A DNA stretch of 64,000 bases from Rhodanobacteraceae bacterium. Its GTDB lineage: Bacteria; Pseudomonadota; Gammaproteobacteria; Xanthomonadales; Rhodanobacteraceae. The notes under the pieces were generated by a model, which was not told where the DNA came from, ran no database searches, and worked only from the letters and a program-made list of their open reading frames with translations. The stretch spans positions 2,853,001-2,917,000 of the forward strand of contig CP126120.1 of the NCBI GenBank assembly GCA_030123585.1. Direction: 5' to 3'. Both the position numbers and the translations under genes were made by a program. This document shows positions 1-9,125 of the stretch, piece by piece (positions within the stretch are counted from its first letter, which is position 1; each line of letters opens with the position of its first letter).

Positions 1-498
1 GGCGCCGGGGCGGTCTTGCGGGATGCAGACCACCTCGTGCGCATCGGCCAGCGACGGGTTCTCGGTTCCGTCCACGAACCCGGTGAGGTCGCGGTTGTGC
101 CGATAGGCCCAGCTCGTCGTCTCGTCCGCAACCGATGCAAGGCCCTTGAGTTCGGCAATGACCTGGTGTGTCACATCGAACAGCACGTCGTAAGCGCTGC
201 CGGACAGCCAGATGACGGCATCGTGCTGCGTGGCCGGCATCACGAAGCCATCCATCCCGGCAATCTCCTTGTTGAAGCCATGAAGTCCCGCGGGTGCGTC
301 GTCGGGCGCGACCGAGCGCCACAGCTCTGGCCGGAAGCCAGCGACCAGGTTGACGCCGCCGGTGGTCAGCCTCGGCTCGCGCAGCGAGGCGATGGCGGAC
401 ACCAGATCCCGTGCTTGTTGCCCGTCCGCAAGGTCCCACTCCAGATACGCATGGGATGCGGTGCCCAGACCGAATATGCCGCTCTGGCTCGTCTTCAT
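1..498 (-). CDS. DyP-type peroxidase (YfeX-like), 3' end cut by window edge
   Basis: Haem peroxidase of the dye-decolourising family. The visible 166 residues are the N-terminal half and run off the window in frame. They begin MKTSQSGIFGLGTASH, resembling the start of E. coli YfeX, and contain the family's distal haem motif GFVDGTENP near residue 148, with the catalytic Asp. The ATG at 498 is preceded by AAGGGA at a good distance. The family oxidises phenolic or porphyrin substrates with H2O2 and class B members are often cytoplasmic or encapsulated; that is family knowledge, not seen here. It lies downstream of the defence-like operon on the same strand, 245 bp away, and is probably an independent chromosomal gene marking the edge of the island. 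The proximal His region is outside the window, so an intact active site cannot be confirmed. Confidence 0.88.
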   Translation of the reverse strand, partial: MKTSQSGIFGLGTASHAYLEWDLADGQQARDLVSAIASLREPRLTTGGVNLVAGFRPELWRSVAPDDAPAGLHGFNKEIAGMDGFVMPATQHDAVIWLSGSAYDVLFDVTHQVIAELKGLASVADETTSWAYRHNRDLTGFVDGTENPSLADAHEVVCIPQDRPGA

Positions 499-743
499 TC
501 GCTCGTTCCCTTTGTCGAAACACTTGGGTTTGCGGAGGTGCGCCGCCGCCAGTCGTATCCGATCCCAATGCCCTATCTGACGCAACCGGCCTGCTGATGA
601 TGCCGTCGATTTCGCGCCCGGCGAAAGGCATGATCGACGTTCGATCGAGGTCCTTCAACCACTGCAGCTTTGATCGCGGCGCCGTGTAGCGATCCGGCAT
701 GACGTTGCTGAAACAAGGCTCATGCAGACGGGCACACGACCCG

Positions 744-1019
744 TTACTTCACGCATTGGGCACAGCGCGTGAGGCGGCGCCCGCAGGTCGCCTTCGACCA
801 CCGCTCCAGTTCTTCCAGGCTGACGGAGCAGAACTTCAGGTACCTGCCGGTGGTGTAGTTGCTGCGGCTGCTGCTGGAGATCGCCTTGTGCGACGCAGAG
901 TGGACCATGGGGTACTGCGGCATGGAATGCGGTTCGTCGACATTGACGACGTAGCCGCCCGGGTTGCCGTGAACCCACTTGAGGTAGCCCGCATCATCGT
1001 TGCGAAACGACACAACCAT
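744..1019 (-). CDS. Small conserved hypothetical protein, last gene of the helicase-methylase operon
   Basis: A 91-residue soluble protein. The N-terminal part reads YLKWVHGNPGGYVVNVDEP and the C-terminal part TTGRYLKFCSVSLEELERW, a layout I associate with small proteins found beside restriction and defence genes, though no function is known to me. The ATG at 1019 lies 13 nt after the stop of the DUF499 ATPase gene and has GGGGTG upstream, so the two are probably cotranscribed. Two Cys residues near the C-terminus (CAQC) could bind metal; this is speculation. No signal peptide or membrane segment is present. Being the last gene of the operon, it could be an accessory specificity factor or simply a passenger. 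The 245 bp downstream before the peroxidase gene hold nothing recognisable. Confidence 0.6.
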   Translation of the reverse strand: MVVSFRNDDAGYLKWVHGNPGGYVVNVDEPHSMPQYPMVHSASHKAISSSSRSNYTTGRYLKFCSVSLEELERWSKATCGRRLTRCAQCVK

Positions 1020-1032
1020 GGGAACACCCCGA

Positions 1033-3831
1033 CTATTCGAAGCTCGATGAATCCAGACCCAGCGTCTTGCCGTTTTCCTTTCCGGCGCGCACCGTGGTTT
1101 CGTCGAACCCCTGCGGGTTTTCGGCCTCGATGTCCACCTTGATGCGCACACGTGTGGCCGCGTTCGCCGTGAACAGCCCGATCAGTTCGCTCTGGATCTT
1201 CGCGAACTGCAGCGAGGCCTTCACGGGGTCCAGCTCGGCCACCCCGTAATACCGCTTGGGCTGCGTTGATGTCGCAGTCGTGCCGCCTCCGCCGGATGCG
1301 CCGGCCGCCGGGTCGGCTGCGCCGCCTCCGGTCGTGGCCGCGGTGCCACTCGTGGATGCGGGTTCGGCGCCCGCCGTGGCAGCCTGCGTCCGCGCGGCGT
1401 ACGTCGTCGCGGCAGCCGGCTCGATCAGCAACAGCGCATCCATGTAGATGGCTGCGGTCTTGCCGAACGAGAAGCCTCGATATTCGTCGCCTTCCCTGGC
1501 AGTGGCCAGGCCAAAGTATTCGCGACTGGCCGCACCTTCGCTGATGGTGTCCCGCATGACGTTGGAGCTGGCCAGGCGCGGGAAGTACAGGTACTGGCAG
1601 GTTTTCTGCCACACGTCCTGCGCCGCCACGTCCGGTGCGTCGTCCTTCCAGAACCAGCGCTTCAGCAGGTTGTGCAGATGCACCGGCGCCCACTGGGTGA
1701 CCACCAGTTCGTTTTCGGCGCAAACGCGGTCGATTTCCCTGCCCAGTCCGGGGCTGGCCGGATTCAGCGGGTACGCCTCCCATTCAACATCGCCCATGCC
1801 GCCGCCGCGCTTCGGCGATTGCGCGGGCGCCACCAGCCACTTGAACGTCTCGCGCATCAGCCTCAGCACGGTTTCATGGGTCTGTTCGCGGTATTGGGTG
1901 GCCTGCCGTGCCTGCAGGTTGTCCAGCGTCATCCGCAATTCGCGTCCGTCGCTCTCAATGCTGCGCCAGGCCAGCAGCGCGCGCACCGTATCCTTCAAAT
2001 GCCGCACCTGGTCGGCCTCGGCCGCCAGGAACAGCAGCCGGTTCTGCTTCTGGCGCGGCTGGTCGCCGCGCATCCGCAAAATGGCCGCGGCTGCATCGCG
2101 GGCCGCGTTCGAATCGGCTCGCGACCAGGCCTGGTCCGGCGACAGCACCACCAACCGCAGGCTCCACTCGTCGGGAATGTCGGCTGCCGGCGTGAACACA
2201 TGCAGGCCCAACGACGTGGGACCCATCACGCGGTTCATCGCCGTGCGGATTTCGTCCAGCACGTCGGCATCGGCGAAGCGCTTCTTGCGTTCCTCCATCT
2301 CGCGTCGCAGGTTGGGGCGCACGTCCAGCCACCAGCGCTCATTGCCCTTGTTGAGATAGGTCAGCCGGGTTTCCAGTCGCCCCAGCGCATCGCGGTACAC
2401 ATGCGGCTGCTGGCCGGGTTGCAGGCAACCCAGCACCACGCGGGAGGTCTCGATGCCGCGTGCGGTCTGGTTCACTGAGCCGGGGGCACTCCCCAAAAAA
2501 ACCGTTCGCGCTGCACGCCGGCAAGCCTGCACGGCGCCAAAACGCGGATCACGCGCGTCCAGATCGGCGGGCTCGCTGCGATCGCCATCCACGTCGTGCT
2601 CCATCACCGGGTCCCAACCCTGGCCCAGGTACGTGGTCAGCTCGGTTCGCACGTCGCGGTCGTACAACGGCAGGCTGCCCGGCAACAGCAGGGGATCCTG
2701 GTTGTTGTCCTGCCACAGGCGATGGATCACGCGTGCCATCAGCTTCAGCACACCGCGGGTGCGCTGGAAGTTCTGCAGCGAGGACCAGTCCTCGTACAGG
2801 CGCGCGAACACTTCGGGGTGGATCGGATAGGCCGAACACAGGCGCTGGTGGTAGCGGCTTTCCTGCGTCTCGCCGGGCAGTGAATCCGCATGTTCGATGT
2901 AGCAATCGGCAAACGCGCGGCACATGGCATCGGCCGCGGCGCTGTCGCGAATTTCCGAGAACAGCCGGCGGCGCACGATCTCGAACGATTCTTCGGTGCC
3001 GACGGGCTTCCAGATCGCCTGCACGCGGCCGAAGTAGTGTTCCAGCGTGTGCAGCGCAGTGATGCCGCGCCCGATGCCCGCCTCCTGATCCGACTCGGGC
3101 AAGGACGCCAGCAGCACCGCGTTCGGTGCGGCCTTCATCGCCTCCGTCAGCGCCTGCACGAAGGTGAGATTGGCTTCCCAGGTGCCGCCGGTGTACGACT
3201 TGCCTTCCTCGAACTGGCGCAGGTACGCCACCAGCTCGTCGATCAGGATCACGCACGGCGAGTGCGCCTTCAGCAGGTTGGCCAAGACGTCCTTGCCGGG
3301 CGAGGTGCCACTGGCATCGGCATCGGCCACCTTGGCGTAGGCGCCCGCGCCGCCCAGTTGCCACGCCAGTTCGCCCCACAACGTGCGCAGCGTCGCGCCA
3401 TCCACCCGGCGCGGCTGGTTGGGCGAAAGCTTGATGCCATCCAGCACCGCGATGGTCGATTTCGGCACGCTGTCCAGTCCAGCCTTCTGCAGCAACTCCG
3501 GTATCCCGGCCAGCTTTGCCACCGGCACCCCGGACACCAGGTGCATCACGGCCAGCAGCGTGTGGGTCTTGCCGCCGCCGAACGCCGTCTGCAACTGGAT
3601 CACCGGATCGCCTTCGCCGCGCGTCAGGCGCCTGGCGACCGACGTCAGCAACGCCGCCATGCCTTCGGTGATGTAGGTGCGCTGGAAGAACAGCTCCGGC
3701 TGCTGGTACTCCGCGGTGGCCGAGTGATCGTGCACGCGGCTGATGTCGGCCGCAAACTCGGCCTGCACGAAGGTGCCCTTGCGCACGTCTTCGTGCGGGA
3801 CGGCGATTTCACGCCAGGGTTTGAGACTCAC
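1033..3831 (-). CDS. DUF499-type AAA-like ATPase of a helicase-methylase-ATPase defence-type operon
   Basis: Large cytoplasmic ATPase of 932 residues. The N-terminus carries a Walker A motif (GGGKTHT, about residues 85-91) and a Walker B motif (VILIDEL, about 194-200), the layout of DUF499 proteins. A long alpha-helical middle follows, then a Gly/Ala/Thr-rich low-complexity linker near residue 850 (several TGGG and SGGGG stretches) and a short C-terminal domain. DUF499 ATPases are found with DUF1156 methylases and SNF2-like helicases in predicted phage-defence loci; the exact activity is not known to me. The start codon is GTG, with AAGGGGG upstream. It is followed by a small gene 13 nt away and preceded by higA, which separates it from the methylase gene. 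Its first 20 codons are duplicated at 4636-4695 in a diverged copy (52 of 60 bases identical), evidence that this gene was recombined with a related allele. Confidence 0.88.
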   Translation of the reverse strand: MSLKPWREIAVPHEDVRKGTFVQAEFAADISRVHDHSATAEYQQPELFFQRTYITEGMAALLTSVARRLTRGEGDPVIQLQTAFGGGKTHTLLAVMHLVSGVPVAKLAGIPELLQKAGLDSVPKSTIAVLDGIKLSPNQPRRVDGATLRTLWGELAWQLGGAGAYAKVADADASGTSPGKDVLANLLKAHSPCVILIDELVAYLRQFEEGKSYTGGTWEANLTFVQALTEAMKAAPNAVLLASLPESDQEAGIGRGITALHTLEHYFGRVQAIWKPVGTEESFEIVRRRLFSEIRDSAAADAMCRAFADCYIEHADSLPGETQESRYHQRLCSAYPIHPEVFARLYEDWSSLQNFQRTRGVLKLMARVIHRLWQDNNQDPLLLPGSLPLYDRDVRTELTTYLGQGWDPVMEHDVDGDRSEPADLDARDPRFGAVQACRRAARTVFLGSAPGSVNQTARGIETSRVVLGCLQPGQQPHVYRDALGRLETRLTYLNKGNERWWLDVRPNLRREMEERKKRFADADVLDEIRTAMNRVMGPTSLGLHVFTPAADIPDEWSLRLVVLSPDQAWSRADSNAARDAAAAILRMRGDQPRQKQNRLLFLAAEADQVRHLKDTVRALLAWRSIESDGRELRMTLDNLQARQATQYREQTHETVLRLMRETFKWLVAPAQSPKRGGGMGDVEWEAYPLNPASPGLGREIDRVCAENELVVTQWAPVHLHNLLKRWFWKDDAPDVAAQDVWQKTCQYLYFPRLASSNVMRDTISEGAASREYFGLATAREGDEYRGFSFGKTAAIYMDALLLIEPAAATTYAARTQAATAGAEPASTSGTAATTGGGAADPAAGASGGGGTTATSTQPKRYYGVAELDPVKASLQFAKIQSELIGLFTANAATRVRIKVDIEAENPQGFDETTVRAGKENGKTLGLDSSSFE

Positions 3832-3879
3832 GGGTGCATCCCCCTTGAAAGAAACCGACGGCGGCGAACCCGCCCATGC

Positions 3880-4254
3880 TCACGCCGCATGCTGCGCCTC
3901 GGACTGCTTGAGCAGGCTTTCCGCCGGGATATGGAAGTCCGCGCTGAGCGTCTTGATCATCCGCAGCGTCAGCGGTCGCCGCCGCGCAAGGACTTCGTAC
4001 ACGCGATTCTTGCGGCCAATGGCTGGCACCAGATCATCCACCGTCAATCCCTGTTGCTCCATGCGGAACTTGATGGCGTCTACCGCATCCGGAAGGTCCA
4101 TCGGGAAATGCCGGCGCTCGTACGCCTCGACCAGCGTCACCAGCACATCCAGCCGGTCGCCTTCAGGCGTACCGGGAGACGCCGACATCAGCGTCTCGAT
4201 CTCGCGCAGGGTCGCGCGGTAGTCGGCTTTCGTCTTGATCGGATGGATATCCAT
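3880..4254 (-). CDS. higA: HigA-like antitoxin
   Basis: Antitoxin of a type II module, 124 residues, cytoplasmic and DNA-binding. The start MDIHPIKTKADY and the helix-turn-helix over roughly residues 75-110 (LTVDDLVPAIGRKNRVYEVL) are typical of HigA proteins, which neutralise HigB and repress their own promoter. The ATG at 4254 was chosen over the upstream in-frame Met at 4284 because GAGGGA sits just upstream of it and because it starts 10 nt after the higB stop, the usual toxin-first order. It lies between higB and the DUF499 ATPase gene, all on the minus strand, so read-through from the higB promoter could also feed the ATPase. The operator it probably binds is the palindrome at 4577-4593. 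Confidence 0.88.
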   Translation of the reverse strand: MDIHPIKTKADYRATLREIETLMSASPGTPEGDRLDVLVTLVEAYERRHFPMDLPDAVDAIKFRMEQQGLTVDDLVPAIGRKNRVYEVLARRRPLTLRMIKTLSADFHIPAESLLKQSEAQHAA

Positions 4255-4264
4255 GCGTTGTCCC

Positions 4265-4567
4265 TCAAATGGTCTGCACGTCAATGCGGTCGTACTGCGC
4301 GTGGGTGCCGATGAAGCGGATGTAGAGCATCCGGTACGGGTAATTGATCCACGCGACGATGCGGTACTTGTTGCCGGCGATGTTGAACACCACCCGTCCG
4401 TCCTGCAGGATGCTTGCGGTATGGAACTGCCGCTTCACCGCATTGGGCGTTGACCAGTCGGCCTTCAGGACCTCGCGATACCACGCCATCGTCGCCGCCT
4501 CGGCATCGTGATATTCCGGCCGCCTGGCCCAGAACGCCTTCAGCGTCGATACCGCGATTACGCGCAT
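4265..4567 (-). CDS. higB: HigB-like mRNA interferase toxin
   Basis: Toxin of the module, 100 residues, RelE fold. The order of conserved blocks (FWARRPEYHDAEAATMAW near residue 12, then VVFNIAGNKYRIVAWINY and the end IRFIGTHAQYDRIDV) is that of the HigB family, which cleaves mRNA at the ribosome. The basic/aromatic residues expected for catalysis (Lys and Arg in NKYR, the terminal His-Ala-x-Tyr-Asp) are present, so the toxin looks intact. It precedes higA by 10 nt. Its promoter is strong-looking and overlaps a perfect palindrome, and it lies inside a remnant of the DUF499 gene, so the pair carries its own expression signals inside the larger operon. Confidence 0.9.
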   Translation of the reverse strand: MRVIAVSTLKAFWARRPEYHDAEAATMAWYREVLKADWSTPNAVKRQFHTASILQDGRVVFNIAGNKYRIVAWINYPYRMLYIRFIGTHAQYDRIDVQTI

Positions 4568-4571
4568 GACA

Positions 4572-4600
4572 ACAGTCTAGTCCCACATTGGGACTTTGGC
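4572..4600 (-). promoter_or_regulatory. higBA promoter with HigA-type operator
   Basis: Reading the minus strand, a -35 box TTGCCA (4600-4595) and a -10 box TAGACT (4577-4572) are separated by 17 nt. The spacer holds the perfect inverted repeat AGTCCCA-n3-TGGGACT (4577-4593), which overlaps the edge of the -10. The higB ATG follows 4 nt after the -10 box, so the transcript may be leaderless or nearly so. A repressor bound to this palindrome would block polymerase, the usual autoregulation of higBA. Seen: the boxes and the palindrome. Inferred: that HigA binds it. Confidence 0.6.
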
Positions 4601-4635
4601 AAAGCAACGGTCATCCAAGCACGCGGAACGGCATG

Positions 4636-4715
4636 GGTGCCTCTGCGTACGTCTTCGTGCGGGATGGCGATTTCACGCCAAAGCTTGAGGCTCATCGAGC
4701 ACCACCCTTTGAAAA
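4636..4715 (-). pseudogene. Truncated 5' end of a second DUF499 ATPase gene
   Basis: From the ATG at 4695 the minus strand encodes MSLKLWREIAIPHEDVRRGT, which matches the first 20 residues of the intact DUF499 gene (start 3831) at 17 of 20 positions. At base level 52 of 60 match, and weaker similarity extends about 20 bases upstream through the ribosome-binding region. The frame then diverges and stops after 45 codons inside higB. Its ATG overlaps the stop of the upstream 245-residue gene as ATGA, so the original operon was translationally coupled: methylase, 245-residue protein, DUF499. HigBA and its promoter start right where the match ends. The copy is not identical, so recombination with a related locus is likelier than a simple duplication. 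Confidence 0.8.
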
Positions 4716-5429
4716 ATACTTCTCGACCGTCTTGCACAAACTGATTGCCGATGTAGCTCCGCCGGTGAGCGTATGAGCAACTGTGGAAACGCCAAGGCTT
4801 CCAGCCTCACCCGCTGCACCTTCGAGAAACTTCTTCATGATGCTACGGAACGTGATCTCGTCCTTCTCTTTCTTGGCCTTGGACATGGCCTTCTTCACCG
4901 ACTTCACAATTGCGTCCTGTTCCGGCTTGGAAAGGAACAGGCGTTCCAATAGCTGGATCAGATGTTCGGGAACCACGCGCACGATTTCACGATTGAACGA
5001 TCCGTCGATGAAGTTTCCGAGCACCTTGACCTCTGCGGCGAAGGCTTGGCGAATCAGTCTGTCCTCGATATCGAAAACCACCCAACCACCTTTATAGGTG
5101 AATGACGCGCAAGCCAGCCTGGCAAGAACAGCGTTCCGTAGCTCGTCCTTTGAATCCACTGCGAAGCGCAATTTGGCTTCATAGATCAAGCTGGTTAACC
5201 GGCTCTCCGGAATCTGCAGCAGCAGGCTGACTTCATGCACAGGCGTTGTCGCCAAGTCCTCTTTGTTCACCAGCAAGTGAACCAACAACAACTCCATGTC
5301 TTTCTTCGACGAGCTACCCAGCCCTCTCTCAAGGCAGGCTTTCAGAAACGTCTCGGAAAACGCTACGGCGTCGCTGACTTTGATCTCGCCTCGCTGCAAC
5401 TTGACGGCGATCGGATTCTTGTCTGCCAT
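4692..5429 (-). CDS. Unknown 245-residue protein of the methylase operon
   Basis: I do not recognise this protein. It is 245 residues, soluble and rich in Lys, Leu and Glu. The first half contains a possible helix-turn-helix (VHEVSLLLQIPESRLTSLIY, roughly residues 65-85). The second half has a charged helix (KSVKKAMSKAKKEKDE) and a Gly-rich C-terminus (LTGGATSAISLCKTVEKYF). The ATG at 5429 starts one base after the stop of the DUF1156 methylase gene. Its own stop overlaps the ATG of the DUF499 remnant as ATGA, so it was designed to be made in fixed ratio with methylase and ATPase. It may be an adaptor joining the two or a DNA-binding specificity subunit. A codon and base composition less GC-rich than its neighbours suggests separate transfer. 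Confidence 0.75.
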   Translation of the reverse strand: MADKNPIAVKLQRGEIKVSDAVAFSETFLKACLERGLGSSSKKDMELLLVHLLVNKEDLATTPVHEVSLLLQIPESRLTSLIYEAKLRFAVDSKDELRNAVLARLACASFTYKGGWVVFDIEDRLIRQAFAAEVKVLGNFIDGSFNREIVRVVPEHLIQLLERLFLSKPEQDAIVKSVKKAMSKAKKEKDEITFRSIMKKFLEGAAGEAGSLGVSTVAHTLTGGATSAISLCKTVEKYFSKGGAR

Positions 5430-5430
5430 C

Positions 5431-8400
5431 TCACATGTCCAGTGATGTCTGCACGTTGATTTCCCCCGCCTCCTGCGATGCAAGTTCGATGCCTTGCCAC
5501 GCGGTGACGAGTTCGTTGTAGCCGCGGGCGTCGTCGGCCCAGCCCTTGCGTTCGCACAGGGTGTAAAGCCAGAAGGCGAGGCGGCGGATATCGGCGCTGC
5601 GTTCGGGCATGCGGGCCAGCAGGCGGCCGGCTTCGGCTTCGCCGCCTTGCTGCAGCGCGCGTACCAGTTGGTGCAGGGCTTCCCACACCGGCGTGCGGTT
5701 GTCGTCGCGCGGGTCCCAGTCGGCGGGGTAGTCGGCGGGGTAGTCGGCGGGTTTCAGCAGTTTCACCTTGCCGGATTTGGATTGCGCGACGCCGGCGTCT
5801 TCCAGGCCCTTGACGCTGGTCGCCTTGGCGCGCGCCAGCACGTCGGCCTTGCCATAGTCGCCCGCGGACCAGCCGAGTTCGGTGAACCAGCCGAGGCAGA
5901 AGTTGGTGTCGGCGTCGAAGTTCTCGCCGCCCAGCACTTCGTCCACCTGCTTGTTGATGAGGGTGAGCGCGGTGTGCACGCTCATCTTCGAGCCGTCGGC
6001 TTCGAGCACGCCGGAGTATTTGGAGAACACGGCCATGCCGGGGCCGATCGCGGCCTGCGCCAGGTCCACCGGCGCGATGGGCGAGGCGCCGCCCGCGCCG
6101 CCGAGCATCGCTTCCAGCGCTTCGGCGAGTTCGGATTTCAGCTCGCGCAGGAACTCGCGGCGCGCGATGGGCGGCGCATCGGCCGCACGGCGGCGGCAGA
6201 CCAGGATGATGCTGGAGGCGAGGGCGTTGGCACCGATCCCGACACTTCGATCCCCGCGTTCTGTACGCATGGGCCAAGTGCCGCCAATCGCGAAACCCGC
6301 GCGCAACACCGCGTCGAGAAAGGTCTCCCAACCAGTCGAGACAGTTCCAGCCTCTCTTGTTTCGGATTGCTTGAATGCATAGTAGATCGTGACCGGGAAC
6401 GCAGCGTGCGCACGTTCGGCCAAGTTCGCCATCGCCGAGGTCATGCCGTCCAGAAAGAAATGTTCGGCTTCCTCCCTGCCTCCATGGCGGTACGGTGTCG
6501 CTACCAGTTCCTCAGCCTTGGGCACCGCCACGGTTGCGAACAACTTGGGATATGTAACGCGTAGGCTACGACGCAACCAGACATAGAAAAAGTCGGACAG
6601 GTCCGCGTAGCCGATGTTGTCGTAGTACGGCGGGTCAGTAGAGACGAGCTTTTCTTCGCTAGTCGCTTGCGTCTGCGCATCAAGCTGCGCTGCGAAGCCT
6701 GGTGATTCACCTTCGTGCGCCCTGAGGTTCGGGAACACGTTATAGATACTTTCGACACATGAGAACCATGGGCCAACCGCGCCGAATGGCGATAACTCGA
6801 CGAAGTCCCAAGTCATCGGTATCGCTTGACGCGAGAAGAGTGCACGGACGTTCTGGTTCGTAGTGTTCCAACTGGCAAGGCCGTTAGAAAGGTCAGTCCA
6901 CCGCGATGTAGCCAACCCAAGGTAGGTGGCCACCGCTTCGGCGTACGCCGTGGGGCCGATACCGCCAGCGGCGAGGCCGCGACCATCATCGGGCGTGCCG
7001 GCCTTCGCGGCATCGGCGCGGATGCGCTCGCGCGCTTCGCCCACGAGGTCGGAGAAGGTGGTCAGCGCGACGAGCTGGCGCGGCGTGAACAGGTCGCCCC
7101 AGTGCTTCAGTCCGTACGGCACGCAGGTTCCGCCGGTGAGTCGCGCCGGCACGTCGCCATCAGGTTTCCATGTCGGTTGCGCGGATTCGGCGATGCGCTG
7201 CATTTCGTCAGTGGGCGACAGGTACACGCGGCCACGGTCGCCTTCGGCGACGATCGCCAGCAACCGCGCGCCCATGCGTCCGGCTTGCCCTTCGGCCTTG
7301 ATGTAATCGCCACTGATCGGCGTACTCGACACGAGGCATAGAAAATTTGCTCCGCGTCCAGAGGCCTTGGTGCCGTCCTTCGCGCTGGCGGGCGGGCGGC
7401 CGTCGCCGGCGGCGGTGGTGCGGACGATGAAAGTGTAAGCGCCACGCGAGGCCGGACCCTCACCCCCAGCCCCTCTCCCGGGGGGAGAGGGGAGCGAAGC
7501 GTTGGAGGGAGAGGGGTGCAAAACCGGTTCGACCCAGGCTTCCTTGCCCTTCTTGGTGCTCAAGAGGAAGGTGCTGGCGAGCGGCACCTCGACGTGCGCG
7601 AACGCGGGGTTGGGGCTCGCCACGGTGCGCGCCCACAGCCAGGCGATCACGGTGAGTTCCTTGCCGACGTAGGGCTTCAGGTCCTTCCGGGTCTTCGCCA
7701 TGTCGGCGGTGATTTTCACCTTGGGATACAGGTGCCCGATGCGCTTCTGGGCCTCTTCGCGCATCCAGTGGCCGTAGCGGCGCACGTCTTCGGCCAGGCC
7801 CTTGGCGCCGGACCAGTCGGCGTGCATGTCGGGCTGCTTTTCGTCCGCCGGGATCGGGCCGACGGGTTTGAATCCTGCGAACTTCGGCGGAATCTCGATC
7901 ATCGCCTTGTTGATCAGCACCGCGACCGGGTTCAGGTCCGATGCGTAGCTTTCAAGGCCAAGGCGCTGGGCTTCCAGCGGAATCGCGCCGCCGCCGGCGA
8001 AGGGATCGTGGAAGGCCGGCAGCTTGTCGGGGTTGAACAGCGTCGCCGCATCCGGGTGCTTGCGATTGAGTTCGCAGGTTTCGCGCCAGCTTTTTTTGAT
8101 TTCCTCGCGCGCCGCGTCCAGCACGACCTCGTTGTTGGTGTTCTCCCACTTCACCAGCTCGCGAATGATGCCGAACAGCCGCTCGCGCTCGCGCGCGGCG
8201 TCCTTCTTGTTGACGCCGCGGGTGAAACCCTCGCCCGTCTGGTAGCCGGGATCGTTGACCAGTTGCGCAAACAGCACCGCGCGCGCCGCCGCGAGCGGCC
8301 GCCGCGCCCACCAAATGTGTATCGATCTAGGGTGCCGCCGCGTGAACGGCTGCTTCTCTAGCGCGCATGCCGTGTTGATGTCATCCAGCGGTAGTGCAAC

Positions 8401-8439
8401 TTCGATGAGCTTGCGGGGGGATTTGATGTCAGTGGGCAC
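5431..8439 (-). CDS. DUF1156 adenine-specific DNA methylase
   Basis: DNA methyltransferase of 1002 residues. The N-terminal DUF1156 block includes the motif [20 protein letters not shown] (residues 36-55). A SAM-binding motif DPFAGGG lies at about 145-151 and a catalytic DPPY near 602 (context [13 protein letters not shown]), marking it as an N6-adenine type. The family is shared by class 1 DISARM (DrmMI) and related helicase-methylase-ATPase loci, where it is thought to modify host DNA for self recognition. The start is GTG, 2 nt after the stop of the NYN gene, with GGAAG upstream. Residues about 307-328 (including [11 protein letters not shown]) are encoded by a dispersed palindromic repeat inserted in frame; the frame stays open on both sides, so the protein may still fold. 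Methylation activity is inferred. Confidence 0.9.
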   Translation of the reverse strand: MPTDIKSPRKLIEVALPLDDINTACALEKQPFTRRHPRSIHIWWARRPLAAARAVLFAQLVNDPGYQTGEGFTRGVNKKDAARERERLFGIIRELVKWENTNNEVVLDAAREEIKKSWRETCELNRKHPDAATLFNPDKLPAFHDPFAGGGAIPLEAQRLGLESYASDLNPVAVLINKAMIEIPPKFAGFKPVGPIPADEKQPDMHADWSGAKGLAEDVRRYGHWMREEAQKRIGHLYPKVKITADMAKTRKDLKPYVGKELTVIAWLWARTVASPNPAFAHVEVPLASTFLLSTKKGKEAWVEPVLHPSPSNASLPSPPGRGAGGEGPASRGAYTFIVRTTAAGDGRPPASAKDGTKASGRGANFLCLVSSTPISGDYIKAEGQAGRMGARLLAIVAEGDRGRVYLSPTDEMQRIAESAQPTWKPDGDVPARLTGGTCVPYGLKHWGDLFTPRQLVALTTFSDLVGEARERIRADAAKAGTPDDGRGLAAGGIGPTAYAEAVATYLGLATSRWTDLSNGLASWNTTNQNVRALFSRQAIPMTWDFVELSPFGAVGPWFSCVESIYNVFPNLRAHEGESPGFAAQLDAQTQATSEEKLVSTDPPYYDNIGYADLSDFFYVWLRRSLRVTYPKLFATVAVPKAEELVATPYRHGGREEAEHFFLDGMTSAMANLAERAHAAFPVTIYYAFKQSETREAGTVSTGWETFLDAVLRAGFAIGGTWPMRTERGDRSVGIGANALASSIILVCRRRAADAPPIARREFLRELKSELAEALEAMLGGAGGASPIAPVDLAQAAIGPGMAVFSKYSGVLEADGSKMSVHTALTLINKQVDEVLGGENFDADTNFCLGWFTELGWSAGDYGKADVLARAKATSVKGLEDAGVAQSKSGKVKLLKPADYPADYPADWDPRDDNRTPVWEALHQLVRALQQGGEAEAGRLLARMPERSADIRRLAFWLYTLCERKGWADDARGYNELVTAWQGIELASQEAGEINVQTSLDM
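7457..7518. repeat. CCCTCTCCCG-type palindromic repeat inserted in the methylase gene
   Basis: The segment contains the palindrome CCCCTCTCCCGGGGGGAGAG with flanking CCCTCACCCC and GGAGGGAGAGGGG. A related copy lies between genes at 42361-42513. Here it is inside an open reading frame and its length keeps the frame, adding roughly 21 residues rich in Ser, Pro and Gly to the methylase. Confidence 0.7.
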
Positions 8440-8441
8440 AG

Positions 8442-9059
8442 TTACTTCCAGGTGACGGGTCGCGACAGCACGAAACCGTCCGGCTTGGTGATGGTTGCAG
8501 GCAATTGGCTGGCGCGCAGCTTGTCTTCGCCGATGTAAAGAAAACCATGTGCCGCACGCTGCAACTCGGCCGAATGGCGCTTGGGCGGGAACGCGACGAT
8601 CAGACGTTTGCCCGGGAACCGTGCGCGGATGCGCCGGATCGGCGTGGTCATGTCGCTGTCACCGGAAACGATGAGGGCCGTATCGAACACGTCATCGAAG
8701 GCATCCGCCTGAAGTTGGATCGCCAGATTGACGTCACTCATCTTCTCTTCGTAGCTCGTCCACGCGGCACGACAGTGAAGGCAACGCCGCGGCTTCTCGA
8801 GAAAGTGTCCGTACTGGATACGCACGGATCGAGTCGCCAACGCTTCAAGGTAATCGTTCTGGCGCTTGAGGTCGGCCGTGTTGCGGCCGTTGTCGCGGAT
8901 GCGCGCAGTAAAATAGTGCGTAACCGCCAGCTGTTGGCCGGGGCGCAGAAGCTGCCGTGACAGGGCGTCGAGGTCAAGCCAGTAGTAGCGCTTGAAGCCG
9001 GCGCCCTTCAGCCCAAAGTAGAGATTGAATCCATCGATGTAGGTCGCGACACGATGCAT
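8442..9059 (-). CDS. NYN-domain (PIN-like) putative ribonuclease
   Basis: A 205-residue cytoplasmic protein of the NYN/LabA (DUF88) family, metal-dependent nucleases with a PIN-like fold. Conserved acidic sites are visible: [10 protein letters not shown] near the start (first catalytic Asp), [14 protein letters not shown] in the middle and [17 protein letters not shown] toward the C-terminus (Asp pair). A CxxC pair (CLHC, near residue 100) may bind zinc. The ATG at 9059 was preferred to the upstream Met at 9095 because the motif starts only seven residues in, as in homologues. It lies directly before the methylase gene (2 nt gap), so it is part of the defence-type operon, where it could act as the nuclease effector against invading RNA or DNA; that role is inferred. 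Confidence 0.85.
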   Translation of the reverse strand: MHRVATYIDGFNLYFGLKGAGFKRYYWLDLDALSRQLLRPGQQLAVTHYFTARIRDNGRNTADLKRQNDYLEALATRSVRIQYGHFLEKPRRCLHCRAAWTSYEEKMSDVNLAIQLQADAFDDVFDTALIVSGDSDMTTPIRRIRARFPGKRLIVAFPPKRHSAELQRAAHGFLYIGEDKLRASQLPATITKPDGFVLSRPVTWK

Positions 9060-9125
9060 GAATGGCCTATGGCTTGAAGGGGCGTCCCTTAACAATTCAC
9101 GAACTCAAACCGCTATAGTAAGTAC

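Noticed and set aside
1..597. Plus-strand frames over the first 600 bases
   Set aside because: They are antisense to the DyP peroxidase, whose motifs are clear on the minus strand.
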